This document shows, piece by piece, positions 1 through 7,783 of a DNA stretch of 33,713 nt. Position 1 is the stretch's first letter. The number at the start of each line of letters is the position of its first letter. This stretch comes from Lishizhenia tianjinensis (lineage in GTDB: Bacteria > Bacteroidota > Bacteroidia > Flavobacteriales_D > Crocinitomicaceae), in contig NZ_FPAS01000008.1 of assembly GCF_900116425.1 (NCBI RefSeq), positions 1 to 33,713 on the forward strand, written 5' to 3'. Below the pieces are notes generated by a model. The model saw only the letters and a list, made by a program, of their open reading frames with translations. It did no database searches and had not been told where the DNA came from. The translations under genes were made by a program, and so were the position numbers.

Positions 1-270
1 CTATCAATAAAACCGTATTTTCCATCTTTTTGAACGAGTGCCCAATTTTTTTTGTAGATGCCGAATAGGTCGATTTGGTCATAAACAGTAGCTACGATTT
101 CAGTTCCATCACTATCAATAAAACCGTACTTTCCATCTTTTTGAACTCTAGCCCAATCCGCCTTATAGGATCCGAATAAGTCGATTTTGTAATAAAGGAC
201 ATCCACTACTAATTCACCATCACTGTCAATGAAACCGTATTTACCCTTCTTCTCAACCTTGGCCCAACCT
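1..270 (-). repeat. 111-bp in-gene tandem repeat (WG units)
   Basis: The string CTATCAATAAAACCGTA and its variants start at 1, 112 and 223, which gives a strict 111-bp period. The copies at 1 and 112 differ by only a few bases over their first 35 bp; the one at 223 is more diverged. This is an in-frame coding repeat that could expand or contract by recombination. Confidence 0.85.
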
Positions 271-371
271 TTTTTGTAAAGACCATAGGCCTCTATTTGA
301 TCGTAATTTTGGGCGATAGCAGAGGTGAATAAAAGAAATAGAAAGGCGGTAATAAATGTTAGTGTTTTCAT
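1..371 (-). CDS. Secreted WG-repeat protein, C-terminus outside window
   Basis: This is a partial gene: the ATG is at 371-369 and the frame stays open for 123 codons to the window edge. Residues 1-20 form a signal peptide (MKTL start, hydrophobic core, Ala-Gln at the likely cleavage site). The mature part consists of WG-type repeats, each with a GWAKVEK/DWARVQK/NWALVQK core followed by GKYGFIDSDG. Three repeats are visible with an exact 37-residue (111-bp) period, and the DNA itself is nearly identical between copies. WG repeats are thought to form beta-rich, probably protein- or surface-binding, scaffolds; no enzymatic role can be assigned. A terminator lies upstream (444-480), so the gene probably has its own promoter in the 72 bp between them. 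The total number of repeats is unknown. Confidence 0.85.
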   Translation of the reverse strand, partial: MKTLTFITAFLFLLFTSAIAQNYDQIEAYGLYKKGWAKVEKKGKYGFIDSDGELVVDVLYYKIDLFGSYKADWARVQKDGKYGFIDSDGTEIVATVYDQIDLFGIYKKNWALVQKDGKYGFID

Positions 372-443
372 GGTAATTGTTTTGATTTGTGTGGTTGTAT
401 AATTAAAAAGAAGTGAAATGGTTACTCTTCTTCGTGCAAAAAA

Positions 444-480
444 AAATAAGGAGATAAAATTAAATTTACCTCCTTATTTT
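444..480 (-). terminator. Rho-independent terminator of the GNAT/deacetylase pair
   Basis: An AAAATAAGGAG...TAAA arm (444-458) pairs with 465-480 across a 6-nt loop with one mismatch. Read on the minus strand the stem is followed by a run of about nine T. It sits just past the stop codon of the GNAT gene (491), so it ends that operon and separates it from the WG-repeat gene. The opposite strand also carries a short T-run. Confidence 0.8.
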
Positions 481-490
481 CTTTTGTATG

Positions 491-1555
491 TTAGATAGCT
501 CCTTGTGTGGCCATTCTTGAAACGATGAAGTTCTTAGGATTTACCCCGGTTTGTGTTAGTTCTTTCCAAACAAATCCAATTCCTCGGTTGAGGTGCACGT
601 AACCAGCTGTTTGGAAGAGTTCAGCTTCTTCTTTATTCAAAGGGTTGGTGTCAAACATCCAGGTTCTAACCGCGCTGATGCCACTTTTGAAAAGTCGGGC
701 CGTTACGCTTTTTATAATATTGGCTTTTTCTGTATCGCTAAGTTTTCCACGGAAGCTTGCTTGACATAAATAAGCAATTCCATTTTCGTGTGAATTAAAC
801 ACCATTAACGCAATGAGTTTTTCCTGTTCGTAGATACCATAAGTATGCGTTTTGAAATAATTCGGGTTGTCGTAAATTCTCCATTGCTGAAAGTTAGCCG
901 ATTGAAGGATGGCAAAATTTTCACGAGATTGTTGCAATCCTTCAAAAATTAATTCATCTACACCCTCTGTTAGGGTGTCGTATACTTTGATATCGAATTT
1001 ACTTTTATTTGTTCCAAGTTTACCCAATGTTTTGAATTTGGAAAGGGTACAAAGTCCAAATATCTTAAGCTTATCCATAAACTTGTTTTGAGGATTGAGT
1101 CCTGCCAAATACAGGTAACTTTTCCAAATCTTGTTCACCGCTAAGGATTGTTGATGATCAAAAGGAATTTCAAATTCTAAGTTCTTAAATGGTTTTTTAG
1201 CGGCAGTAAAGCCCCAAATTACCTCAATGTTGGCCTCTCTACATTTCTCAAAAAGAAAGTCATAAATTTTGTAGAAGATTTTCTGACCTCTGTAATCAGG
1301 ATCAACCAAGGTGTCTTCACTTTTTCCGGAACGAATAATCTTGTTTTCTGCAGTAATTAAATCAATGGGAATAACACAGTTAGTACCCACAACCTTACCC
1401 TCGTCTTCCGCTATAACATAAATGGATGCACCGAAAGGTCCGTTGTGGAACTCCCAGTAAAATTGCTCCATTGTTCTGTTTTTTTTATAGATGCGATTGT
1501 GAAAATTGTTGATGTTTTCATAATCATCCGGGGTTGCAATTCTGTATGTTACCAT
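491..1555 (-). CDS. GNAT-family N-acetyltransferase
   Basis: This is a 354-residue protein with a GNAT-like N-terminal half. It starts MVTYRIATPDDYENI, the usual beta1-alpha1 opening. Residues about 45-75 contain the IYVIAEDEGKVVGTNCVI strand pair, and about 80-100 read DTLVDPDYRGQKIFYKI, matching the acetyl-CoA pyrophosphate-binding R/Q-x-x-G-x-G/A region (here RGQKIF). The C-terminal half (about 190-340) looks like a second, diverged acyltransferase fold. The start overlaps the end of the upstream deacetylase gene by 7 bp, so the two are translationally coupled. In this setting the substrate may be an amino group on a surface or exported sugar; the acceptor cannot be read from sequence. The family call is firmer than the role. 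Confidence 0.7.
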   Translation of the reverse strand: MVTYRIATPDDYENINNFHNRIYKKNRTMEQFYWEFHNGPFGASIYVIAEDEGKVVGTNCVIPIDLITAENKIIRSGKSEDTLVDPDYRGQKIFYKIYDFLFEKCREANIEVIWGFTAAKKPFKNLEFEIPFDHQQSLAVNKIWKSYLYLAGLNPQNKFMDKLKIFGLCTLSKFKTLGKLGTNKSKFDIKVYDTLTEGVDELIFEGLQQSRENFAILQSANFQQWRIYDNPNYFKTHTYGIYEQEKLIALMVFNSHENGIAYLCQASFRGKLSDTEKANIIKSVTARLFKSGISAVRTWMFDTNPLNKEEAELFQTAGYVHLNRGIGFVWKELTQTGVNPKNFIVSRMATQGAI

Positions 1556-2817
1556 GTTAATTTATTTTCGTCGATTAAGTGTTGTGGTGTTACACAATCT
1601 ATTTTGTTTTCGTAGAGATAAGATAATACTTTTTTGTATTCCTCTAAGAAAGAGTTGTATTTATAATTGGTAAAGTAAGTGTTATGCCAAAGCAGAGAAA
1701 AGTCACAATTCTCATTATTTTTTTCATAGAAGTTTATAATAGTTTTGGCAATGTTTTGAGATGGCATTTTCATGTATTTATGAAAAGTGCCGTCCATAAA
1801 ATGTAAAGGTGCTTCTACAAAATCGTAGGGTTTCTTTTCGTCAACATTAAAGGGTTGGAAGGCTTTTCCGTACGAATTTCTAAACCCGTAATGTTCGGCA
1901 AAACCTAAGCTGCCGTCGAATTCTAAATCAGAGTCAGAAATCTTTTTCCAGTCACTGTGGGCTTTAAAGTTTAGAAAGTGATAGCGATTGTAGGGATTAG
2001 AAATATTACCCTTGGTTAATTCTTCATTTATGCTCATGGTAGAACAGGATTTATGAAGTCCGTTGGTGTTATTTGAGTTTGCAACCAGTTCTAAGAGATC
2101 TTTTTCCTTGTTGATCTTATAGTCAGCATTCATCACATCCTGGGTTCCTTTCCCTTTGTTTACCAACCAAAAGAAGGTGGTTTTTACATCATATTCATCA
2201 TTGATTTTAATGATTTTATCCATGTTTCTCCAGTGAGGTTTACGCATCAATTCTAATGTGATGAGGTGCAGTAAAGTACCAATTTTTAAATTCTTTACTG
2301 CCCAGAAACCATCTTGCAATAAGGACCCATAAATTGTATCTATATCGTGAGAAATGAAAAATCTGCTTTTTGTTTTTTTGCCCGTTAAATTGTGCTTCGT
2401 ACAAAATACGTTCATGAGTTCTTCCACCAGGTTTCGTTCAATGTTCTTGAACTTATACTGGTAAGAATGCGTGTATTTAAAGCGGTTGAAGTTGTCGAAA
2501 TCTTCAGGACTCGTAGAAATTTCTTGTAAACAGTTCACCAAGTAAAAGATAGGTGCTATAAGGTCCTGTTTGGGGTCTAAAGTCGGCTCCTCGCTGAAAT
2601 AATTTTCATGTTTTAACAGCTCACGATTTTCTATAAGGTTGTTGTAGAAGGAAATGTCTATGGGTTCTGAAGAAGGATGATGTTCATCCCAGGAAATGTC
2701 GGCATTTTCTACACTATCCACAAAGGAGAAAGTAAGTTTGCGGTTTTTTTCGATAAGCTTCAATACGTATTTTATTGGAGCGTAATAGTTGGTGTTTTCT
2801 TTTATATATACTTTCAT
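1549..2817 (-). CDS. Polysaccharide-deacetylase-like protein
   Basis: This is a 422-residue protein with an N-terminal domain (about 1-145) of unknown function followed by a deacetylase-like domain. The domain shows SHDID at 156-160, matching the catalytic/metal HDxD-type first motif, and GLHKS at 251-255, matching the GxHxS second metal-site motif. A final SLLWHN block fits the last His motif. NodB-type enzymes remove acetyl groups from N-acetyl sugars in a metal-dependent way. No signal peptide is seen, so a cytoplasmic or precursor-level substrate is possible. It overlaps the downstream GNAT gene by 7 bp, pairing a putative deacetylase with a putative acetyltransferase. ATG at 2817 follows an AGG-containing leader. 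The family call is good; the substrate is unknown. Confidence 0.7.
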   Translation of the reverse strand: MKVYIKENTNYYAPIKYVLKLIEKNRKLTFSFVDSVENADISWDEHHPSSEPIDISFYNNLIENRELLKHENYFSEEPTLDPKQDLIAPIFYLVNCLQEISTSPEDFDNFNRFKYTHSYQYKFKNIERNLVEELMNVFCTKHNLTGKKTKSRFFISHDIDTIYGSLLQDGFWAVKNLKIGTLLHLITLELMRKPHWRNMDKIIKINDEYDVKTTFFWLVNKGKGTQDVMNADYKINKEKDLLELVANSNNTNGLHKSCSTMSINEELTKGNISNPYNRYHFLNFKAHSDWKKISDSDLEFDGSLGFAEHYGFRNSYGKAFQPFNVDEKKPYDFVEAPLHFMDGTFHKYMKMPSQNIAKTIINFYEKNNENCDFSLLWHNTYFTNYKYNSFLEEYKKVLSYLYENKIDCVTPQHLIDENKLTW

Positions 2818-2956
2818 CCTATACCTTGTATACTATCTTGTTTTACTTGTGATGGAATGTGGACTAATGTAGTAAAATCAAATCAATTTTATCCCACGAA
2901 AATAGCGTGATATTGGGAGGTTTCTAAGAGAATTTCTTGGGTGTGATCAATAAGTG

Positions 2957-3616
2957 CTAAGCCTTAAATGCCGCCACCAAAGCATTCAAATCCTCAAAGA
3001 AAAAGTGGGCCAACTCTAATTTTGGATTGGGAATGTGAGATTTTTCAGGAATCACACAAACTTTCATTTGAGCGGCCATTCCGGCTATCATTCCATTAAA
3101 CGAATCTTCAATCACCAAACATCTTTCTGGTGCGACTTCTAAATTTTTAGCACTGTCCATATAAACTTCAGGGTGAGGTTTACCATAAGGTAAATGCTCC
3201 GCGCTTAAGGTAGAAGAAAAGTAATGGTCTATTCCCAAGGTTTCTAATGTACAATCCATCAATTCTTGGAAGGAAGAGGTAGCCAAAGCTATCTTTAAAC
3301 CTTGTGATTTAAAGTATTCCAAACTTTCTAAAACTCCTGTAATTGGAGTTCCATAGGTAGAAATTTGGTGTATCATCTCGGCCATTATTTCATCGATGAT
3401 GTCTTGTTGTGATTTGCCTGTCCATGGTCTTTCTCTGTATCGAAATGCAATTACTTCATCCAAGCGAAGTCCAACAGTTCGCGCACAATCTTCAACCGTT
3501 AAATCTATACCCACGGTTCCAAAAACTTTAATAATTGCTTTTTTCCAAAGCGGTTCAGAGTCTATGAGTACTCCGTCCATATCATAGATTACGGCATCAA
3601 ATTGTGTTATTTCCAT
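2957..3616 (-). CDS. hxpB: HAD-family sugar phosphatase (HxpB/YniC-like)
   Basis: This 219-residue HAD hydrolase has all four motifs: DMDGVLIDSEP at 12-22 (nucleophile Asp12, acid/base Asp14), ATSSFQE (motif II Ser/Thr), KPHPEVY (motif III Lys) and VIEDSFNGM (motif IV acidic pair). The cap region contains GLRLDEVIAFRYRERPW, close to the GLRIDMVVDLWYARQPW stretch of E. coli YniC/HxpB, which dephosphorylates 2-deoxyglucose-6-phosphate and other hexose/hexitol phosphates. Length matches that family. It is cytoplasmic. The ATG overlaps the 3' end of the secreted-protein gene (3607-4431) by 10 bp, implying co-transcription. The exact phosphorylated substrate is inferred from family only. Confidence 0.8.
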   Translation of the reverse strand: MEITQFDAVIYDMDGVLIDSEPLWKKAIIKVFGTVGIDLTVEDCARTVGLRLDEVIAFRYRERPWTGKSQQDIIDEIMAEMIHQISTYGTPITGVLESLEYFKSQGLKIALATSSFQELMDCTLETLGIDHYFSSTLSAEHLPYGKPHPEVYMDSAKNLEVAPERCLVIEDSFNGMIAGMAAQMKVCVIPEKSHIPNPKLELAHFFFEDLNALVAAFKA

Positions 3617-4431
3617 CGCAGTTTATAGATTTTTGGTGCAATAATAGTTTTTTCTTCGCTTAAATAAATGTTGCTTTGATGAACATGTATGGCTTCCCAC
3701 ATACCAAATCGGTTGAGTAAACGGGTGTTTTTCCAAACTAGTTTTCCGTTTACAACTTGATATATGTAGATTTTACTGTAGGTAAGAACAAATAAATGAT
3801 TTTGTTCCAAACAAACAGAGGTAATGCAATCTTCCATCCAAGAACTGGCTTTTAATTGAAGGGATGTATGTACCGTTGCCTTATACTTACCCGGCTTTTT
3901 AGGTAGAGTATAAACTTTGCTCACGCCGTCAAATGGAACTGTTCTATTCTTGGTGAAAATCCATATTTTATTTTGAAAGTAACAAATGGCCTCGGCGTCA
4001 TAATATTTCTGAGCCTCGCTTGGTGGAAATTCTTTTTGATCGGGGTAGGTGAAATTAATACTGTCGGCTTTGCTTTCTTTCTGGGTTAAAACTTCGTGTA
4101 AGTCAACAATGTAAAGTTTTAAATCTTTGCGGGTATTGTTGTTATTTCCTATGTCTGCGATGTAGATCAGACTGTCATCCACCAAACACAAATCTTCCCA
4201 ATCCTTATTGCGAGCCCCATTAATAGTGCAAGTGTTGAGTACCTCTCCTTTTGTATTGAGCACGTAAAGTTCGTTTTTATTTCCACTGTCGTTATGGGTG
4301 ATGAAAACGCTGTCTCCTATGCAAAGTAGACCCGAACTTTCGGAGATGTAGTCTGGCAAGTTACAGACAACTTCTTGCGACCATAGCTGCGAGGTGAAAA
4401 TGAAGCAGAGAAGGAAAAATACTGTTTTCAT
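3607..4431 (-). CDS. Secreted protein, probable beta-propeller-like, unknown function
   Basis: The frame stays open upstream to 4506, but the ATG at 4431 is chosen because it gives a textbook signal peptide (MKTVFFLLCFIF, cleavage near SQA-like LWSQ) and a 274-residue protein. The mature part is rich in short beta-strand segments of the type DDSLIYIADIGNN, EAICYFQNKIWIFTKNR and CLEQNHLFVLTYSKIYIYQV, spaced as in six- or seven-bladed propellers. Conserved-looking HNDSG and DIGNN motifs could bind Ca2+. No catalytic residues are recognised. It overlaps the HAD phosphatase gene, so the two share an mRNA, and is divergent from the LETM1-like gene at 4545. Location is predicted to be periplasmic or outer-membrane/exported; the fold is an inference. 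Confidence 0.6.
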   Translation of the reverse strand: MKTVFFLLCFIFTSQLWSQEVVCNLPDYISESSGLLCIGDSVFITHNDSGNKNELYVLNTKGEVLNTCTINGARNKDWEDLCLVDDSLIYIADIGNNNNTRKDLKLYIVDLHEVLTQKESKADSINFTYPDQKEFPPSEAQKYYDAEAICYFQNKIWIFTKNRTVPFDGVSKVYTLPKKPGKYKATVHTSLQLKASSWMEDCITSVCLEQNHLFVLTYSKIYIYQVVNGKLVWKNTRLLNRFGMWEAIHVHQSNIYLSEEKTIIAPKIYKLRWK

Positions 4432-4544
4432 GGATGTAATTATAGGGTATTTAGTCTTTCCGATAAATGTAATATTAATGCCAAGGCTGGGGGCTATTAA
4501 AAACAAAATTTGTTACTTAGTAGAACTTTTTAAGCAGAACGCAA

Positions 4545-5813
4545 ATGTTATCTCCAGGAGCCAAAGGTTGGATTAAGAAATACGAGCAATTATTAGACGA
4601 GGGAATGTTTACCATCAAGGAGGTAAACCCTATGCATATTTCTACCGATGAACACTTGCGTTTGGAGAGTATTAGAACTGGTTTGGCCTTTGGTTTTCCA
4701 GCTCAATTGCTCTATGCTACCAACTTGCCGCAAGAGCAATGGACCATAGAGGAAAAACTAAAAGTATTGCTGTTCGAAAGTTTACTATCTGTCTACAACC
4801 TCGAATGTAGAGACACTTCAAAAGAAGATTTTCTTCAGAAAGTTTTGGGGTTTTATAAGATGCACGACAGTAGGTCTATTTTGAATTTTTACAAAAAGCT
4901 TATACCAGAATCAGACTATGATAAACTAGAGAAAATTCTAGATAAGCGTATAGGAATTCGTAAAACCATGGAAAACAAGTTGTGGGTGAACTACCTGAAT
5001 AACTCTGTGGTTTATTTGGATGTGTTGTTGTTTAAAAAGTACTTGGCCTCTCCAGAACATACCTTGCAAGTGAATTACAAGCAGCGTGTAAAAACTTTGT
5101 TGAAGACCATAATCATGGCTGTGAATTCTGATAATAATGTTGCTAAGCGAGAAAAAATGTTGTTCGATGTTTTCTTGGCTTCCGCTAATTTGAAGGAAGA
5201 AGAGCGCAAGGAGATGAATCAACTTTTTAAGGAGGGTGATGTTGATTTTGAAGATTTGGACAGCTGTCACCAAGAAGATTGGATCTTTAAACATTATTTA
5301 CTCGACATCTGCTCCTTGTGTATTTTTGCCGATAACGACGCGGCAGATGAAGAATTGAAATTTTTACAAAACTTCTGCGAGCACTATCGTATTCCCCTAG
5401 ATGAATTGCCCAACAGTATTGCCTTGGTAGAGACCTTTCTCTTAGACAATCAACACAAAATTTCTTTCTTAAAGGAAAGTTCTCAGTACGATAAATTGTT
5501 TTCTAACCTATCCAGAAGATGGATAAAAATATTGAGTAGGAACAAGGATAAACTAGCCCAGGAGCTCAAACAGAGTAAAGAGTTAGTTTACCTGATCAAT
5601 AAATCCATGAAGGAGGAGTTGACAGCAGAAGAAAAAGAAAAAGTGAGGGTACAGTTTTTAGACATAGTTAAGTCTATGCCTGCGCTGGCCATCTTTATGT
5701 TACCTGGAGGAGCTATTCTCCTACCCCTGGTGTTAAAAGTAATTCCAGATTTGGTACCCTCTGCTTTTAAGAACAATGCTTTAGACGATAAAAGCACCAA
5801 GTTTAAAGAGTAG
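4545..5813 (+). CDS. TerB/LETM1-like protein
   Basis: This is a 422-residue cytoplasmic protein without a signal peptide. Residues about 180-300 contain two alpha-helical acidic segments with TerB-like character (IIMAVNSDNNVAKREKMLF and CIFADNDAADEELKFL). The C-terminal part (about 365-410) reads KSMPALAIFMLPGGAILLPL, which resembles the start of the LETM1 domain; this stretch is also the only hydrophobic segment. Flavobacterial proteins of this kind are annotated as LETM1-related biofilm-associated proteins, from memory. Eukaryotic LETM1 is an inner-membrane cation/proton exchange factor; no such activity is established here. Its stop codon is one base from the stop of the convergent lipoprotein gene. 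Confidence 0.65.
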   Translation: MLSPGAKGWIKKYEQLLDEGMFTIKEVNPMHISTDEHLRLESIRTGLAFGFPAQLLYATNLPQEQWTIEEKLKVLLFESLLSVYNLECRDTSKEDFLQKVLGFYKMHDSRSILNFYKKLIPESDYDKLEKILDKRIGIRKTMENKLWVNYLNNSVVYLDVLLFKKYLASPEHTLQVNYKQRVKTLLKTIIMAVNSDNNVAKREKMLFDVFLASANLKEEERKEMNQLFKEGDVDFEDLDSCHQEDWIFKHYLLDICSLCIFADNDAADEELKFLQNFCEHYRIPLDELPNSIALVETFLLDNQHKISFLKESSQYDKLFSNLSRRWIKILSRNKDKLAQELKQSKELVYLINKSMKEELTAEEKEKVRVQFLDIVKSMPALAIFMLPGGAILLPLVLKVIPDLVPSAFKNNALDDKSTKFKE

Positions 5814-5814
5814 C

Positions 5815-6390
5815 CTAAACAGCGGACTTTTCAGATCTTCTCGCAATTTCCGCTATCGTTGTTCGCATCACGTTAATGATAGGCTTCTCATATCCAGCTT
5901 TACGCGATGAAATTAAATAATTGATCCCGTCTGCAGTAAACATACCTACGCAGTGGTAGCTGTAGTGCTCAACACTGGTGGTGCTTTCTTTCTTTAAGCT
6001 TTGTTTGTATACCAAAACCTGGGCACTATCTTCTAAAATTTCGTAATTGTGTATGTCATCGTACCTACCCATATTTTCTTTATATAGGGCCAAGGCATCG
6101 CGTTCACCGTAATCTTCTATGTGTAATTCAAAGGCTCTACTTGCCTTGATGGTCCAAGAAAAATCATCTTCCTCATGAATAATTTCCGGCTCAACAGCTC
6201 CGCCTACCAATTGTTCATCATTGGGTAAATAAAGCGATGTAGGAATCTGATAGGGAGTTAAATCCAAGGGAGCGTAAAGGCTCAAATCTAAAGTGTTAAC
6301 GGCAGTTGGTGTAGGGTTGTCTGTTTTGCTTTCGCTATTGCATGACCATACAAGGCCTGCAATGAGCAAGGAGTAAATTAATTTTTTCAT
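5815..6390 (-). CDS. Lipoprotein, unknown function
   Basis: This is a 191-residue predicted lipoprotein. It has a short MKKLIYSLL signal and a GLVWSC lipobox, with Cys17 as the lipidated residue. A low-complexity linker (NSESKTDNPTPTAVNT) precedes a compact domain with alternating polar/hydrophobic strands, ending in a basic helix (MRTTIAEIARRSE). No known family is recognised. The residues after Cys (N-S-E) do not by themselves settle inner versus outer membrane location in Bacteroidota. It is convergent with the LETM1-like gene with one base between the two stop codons, so the two transcripts must overlap at their 3' ends. Upstream lies the REP-like element. Confidence 0.7.
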   Translation of the reverse strand: MKKLIYSLLIAGLVWSCNSESKTDNPTPTAVNTLDLSLYAPLDLTPYQIPTSLYLPNDEQLVGGAVEPEIIHEEDDFSWTIKASRAFELHIEDYGERDALALYKENMGRYDDIHNYEILEDSAQVLVYKQSLKKESTTSVEHYSYHCVGMFTADGINYLISSRKAGYEKPIINVMRTTIAEIARRSEKSAV

Positions 6391-6445
6391 GTTAGCGCGT
6401 TCTTACTTTCAAATATAGTGTTTTCCTAATTTTATTTAGGCTATT

Positions 6446-6545
6446 CCCCCAATTAAAAGTTCGCTAAAGCTGCCTTTTAGTTGGGGTCGGGTCATCCATT
6501 CTAGTCCCGATAAAAAATCGGGAGCTGCCATTTCTACCCCTAATA
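6446..6545. repeat. REP-like palindromic intergenic element
   Basis: There are two adjacent hairpins. The first is CCCCAATTAAAAG (6447-6459) pairing with CTTTTAGTTGGGG (6474-6486): 13 bp with one G-T wobble and a 14-nt loop. The second is TCCCGAT (6505-6511) pairing with ATCGGGA (6517-6523) across five A. The intervening GGGTCGGGTCATCC and trailing GCTGCCATTTCTACCCC resemble, from memory, a dispersed intergenic repeat common in Flavobacteriia. It sits in the 218-bp gap between the divergent lipoprotein gene and the secreted protein gene at 6609. Confidence 0.6.
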
Positions 6546-6608
6546 GTTATTTACAGACTAATTCTTTTATTTTAGCGTTCAAGTTCAAACCACTTAAAAA
6601 TCACACCT

Positions 6609-7712
6609 ATGAAAAAGACAGTTTTAGGTCTTCTAATCTTTATTAGTTCCCTTAGTCAGGCTCAGCTTCAAATCCTTAATCACAAGCAAGAAGCATTAAA
6701 CAATGTTGAAGTCTTAAAACACGGAGAATTAGTAGGGATTTCTAATGATGAAGGAAGGTTACCCGCGTTGGAAAAGGACACTACCTATACCTTGTTTCAT
6801 CCCAGTTATCGTTTGAAAGAATTTGTTTACAACAAGCAAGAAAACCTTAACCTTGGAGAGCCCATTCAATTGTTTGAAAGTGTAGGTGTGAGTCAAAACG
6901 AAGGGAATTTATTCCAAAGAATTTACGACAGTACCTATCACAATTTTGTAAAACAAAACATCGCCGTTTTGGGTGAATTGTGGATTTATCAGAGGGTGGT
7001 AGCCACTTCCTCAGAAAAAAATGATACAACCCTCAACATCATTAAAGCAGATGTGGCCTACGCTAAACATGAGAAACGTAAAAAAGAAACCTGGTGGGTA
7101 AAGGGTGAACCACAGCGCATGTTTCAAAGAGGTGGTGTATTGTTTGGAGAAAAGGAATTTAAAAAGGAAAGCTTGAATCTGAATGGAGCACTTCCTTCTC
7201 CTGATTACTTGACTTCATTTTTTAGATACAAAAGTTTTTTTGAGAGTAGTAGTGGTTACGACCAAGAACGTTATTATTCACCAACTTTGTCCAGAGTTAA
7301 TTTGAAATATAGCAATGAGAAGAATTATTTATTAAGTCATGATATTCAGTATGCAAGCTTGAATTATAGTTGTGAAAAGTATGAAAGTATACGTAATAGT
7401 CCTGAAAGAATTGCAACAGTAATGAATATAGAAATGTTCATTCCTAAGAAATACAATTATTGGAAGTTTGTTGAAAAAGAAGGCCATTATTATCCAGAAA
7501 TGATGAGGTTTGGATATCATCTTCATACCTCTAGAACAGATATAATTTACTCTGGTGATTTCGAGACCTGCTACATCTTCAAAGCAAAAGAAGTAGTCCC
7601 TCAAAACGAACTTTCTGAAGAATATAAAAAAGAAAATTTTTCTAATAACAATTTCATACAACGCATAAAACCCACGCCAGAAATCCTAAACTTTCCCTAT
7701 GTAATGGAATAG
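6609..7712 (+). CDS. Secreted protein with carboxypeptidase-regulatory-like N-terminus
   Basis: This 367-residue protein starts with a clear signal peptide (MKKTVLGLLIFISS, cleavage after SQA). Residues about 20-85 read like a CarboxypepD_reg/DUF4480-type beta-sandwich (NNVEVLKHGELVGISNDEGR, then DTTYTLFHPSYR), a domain often found at the N-terminus of Bacteroidota outer-membrane and exported proteins. The remaining 280 residues are Tyr- and Lys-rich and beta-strand-like, with no recognised catalytic motif and no transmembrane segment. It stands alone, between the REP-like repeat and the merR promoter. Family members with this layout are usually annotated as hypothetical. The codon use (many AAA/GAA/TAT) gets more AT-rich from about 7200 onward. 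Confidence 0.65.
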   Translation: MKKTVLGLLIFISSLSQAQLQILNHKQEALNNVEVLKHGELVGISNDEGRLPALEKDTTYTLFHPSYRLKEFVYNKQENLNLGEPIQLFESVGVSQNEGNLFQRIYDSTYHNFVKQNIAVLGELWIYQRVVATSSEKNDTTLNIIKADVAYAKHEKRKKETWWVKGEPQRMFQRGGVLFGEKEFKKESLNLNGALPSPDYLTSFFRYKSFFESSSGYDQERYYSPTLSRVNLKYSNEKNYLLSHDIQYASLNYSCEKYESIRNSPERIATVMNIEMFIPKKYNYWKFVEKEGHYYPEMMRFGYHLHTSRTDIIYSGDFETCYIFKAKEVVPQNELSEEYKKENFSNNNFIQRIKPTPEILNFPYVME

Positions 7713-7760
7713 TCAACCTACAATTTTGTTTAATTCCTTAACCCATCCTTTAAACATTTC

Positions 7761-7768
7761 TAACTTTG
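7761..7768 (+). promoter_or_regulatory. Probable -7 element of the merR promoter
   Basis: TAACTTTG matches the Bacteroidota -7 consensus TAnnTTTG exactly and ends 15 bp before the merR ATG at 7784. No convincing -33 TTTG lies at the usual spacing. The half-sites TGTTTAA (7727-7733) and TTAAACA (7750-7756) lie just upstream and match those in the sigma-factor promoter, which suggests autoregulation. Confidence 0.5.
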
Positions 7769-7783
7769 CATTGTTATAACTGC

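Noticed and set aside
2885-2930. CACG/CGTG hairpin upstream of the deacetylase gene
   Set aside because: Short imperfect stem (about CACG plus AT pairs) with no T-run on the relevant strand; too weak to call a terminator.
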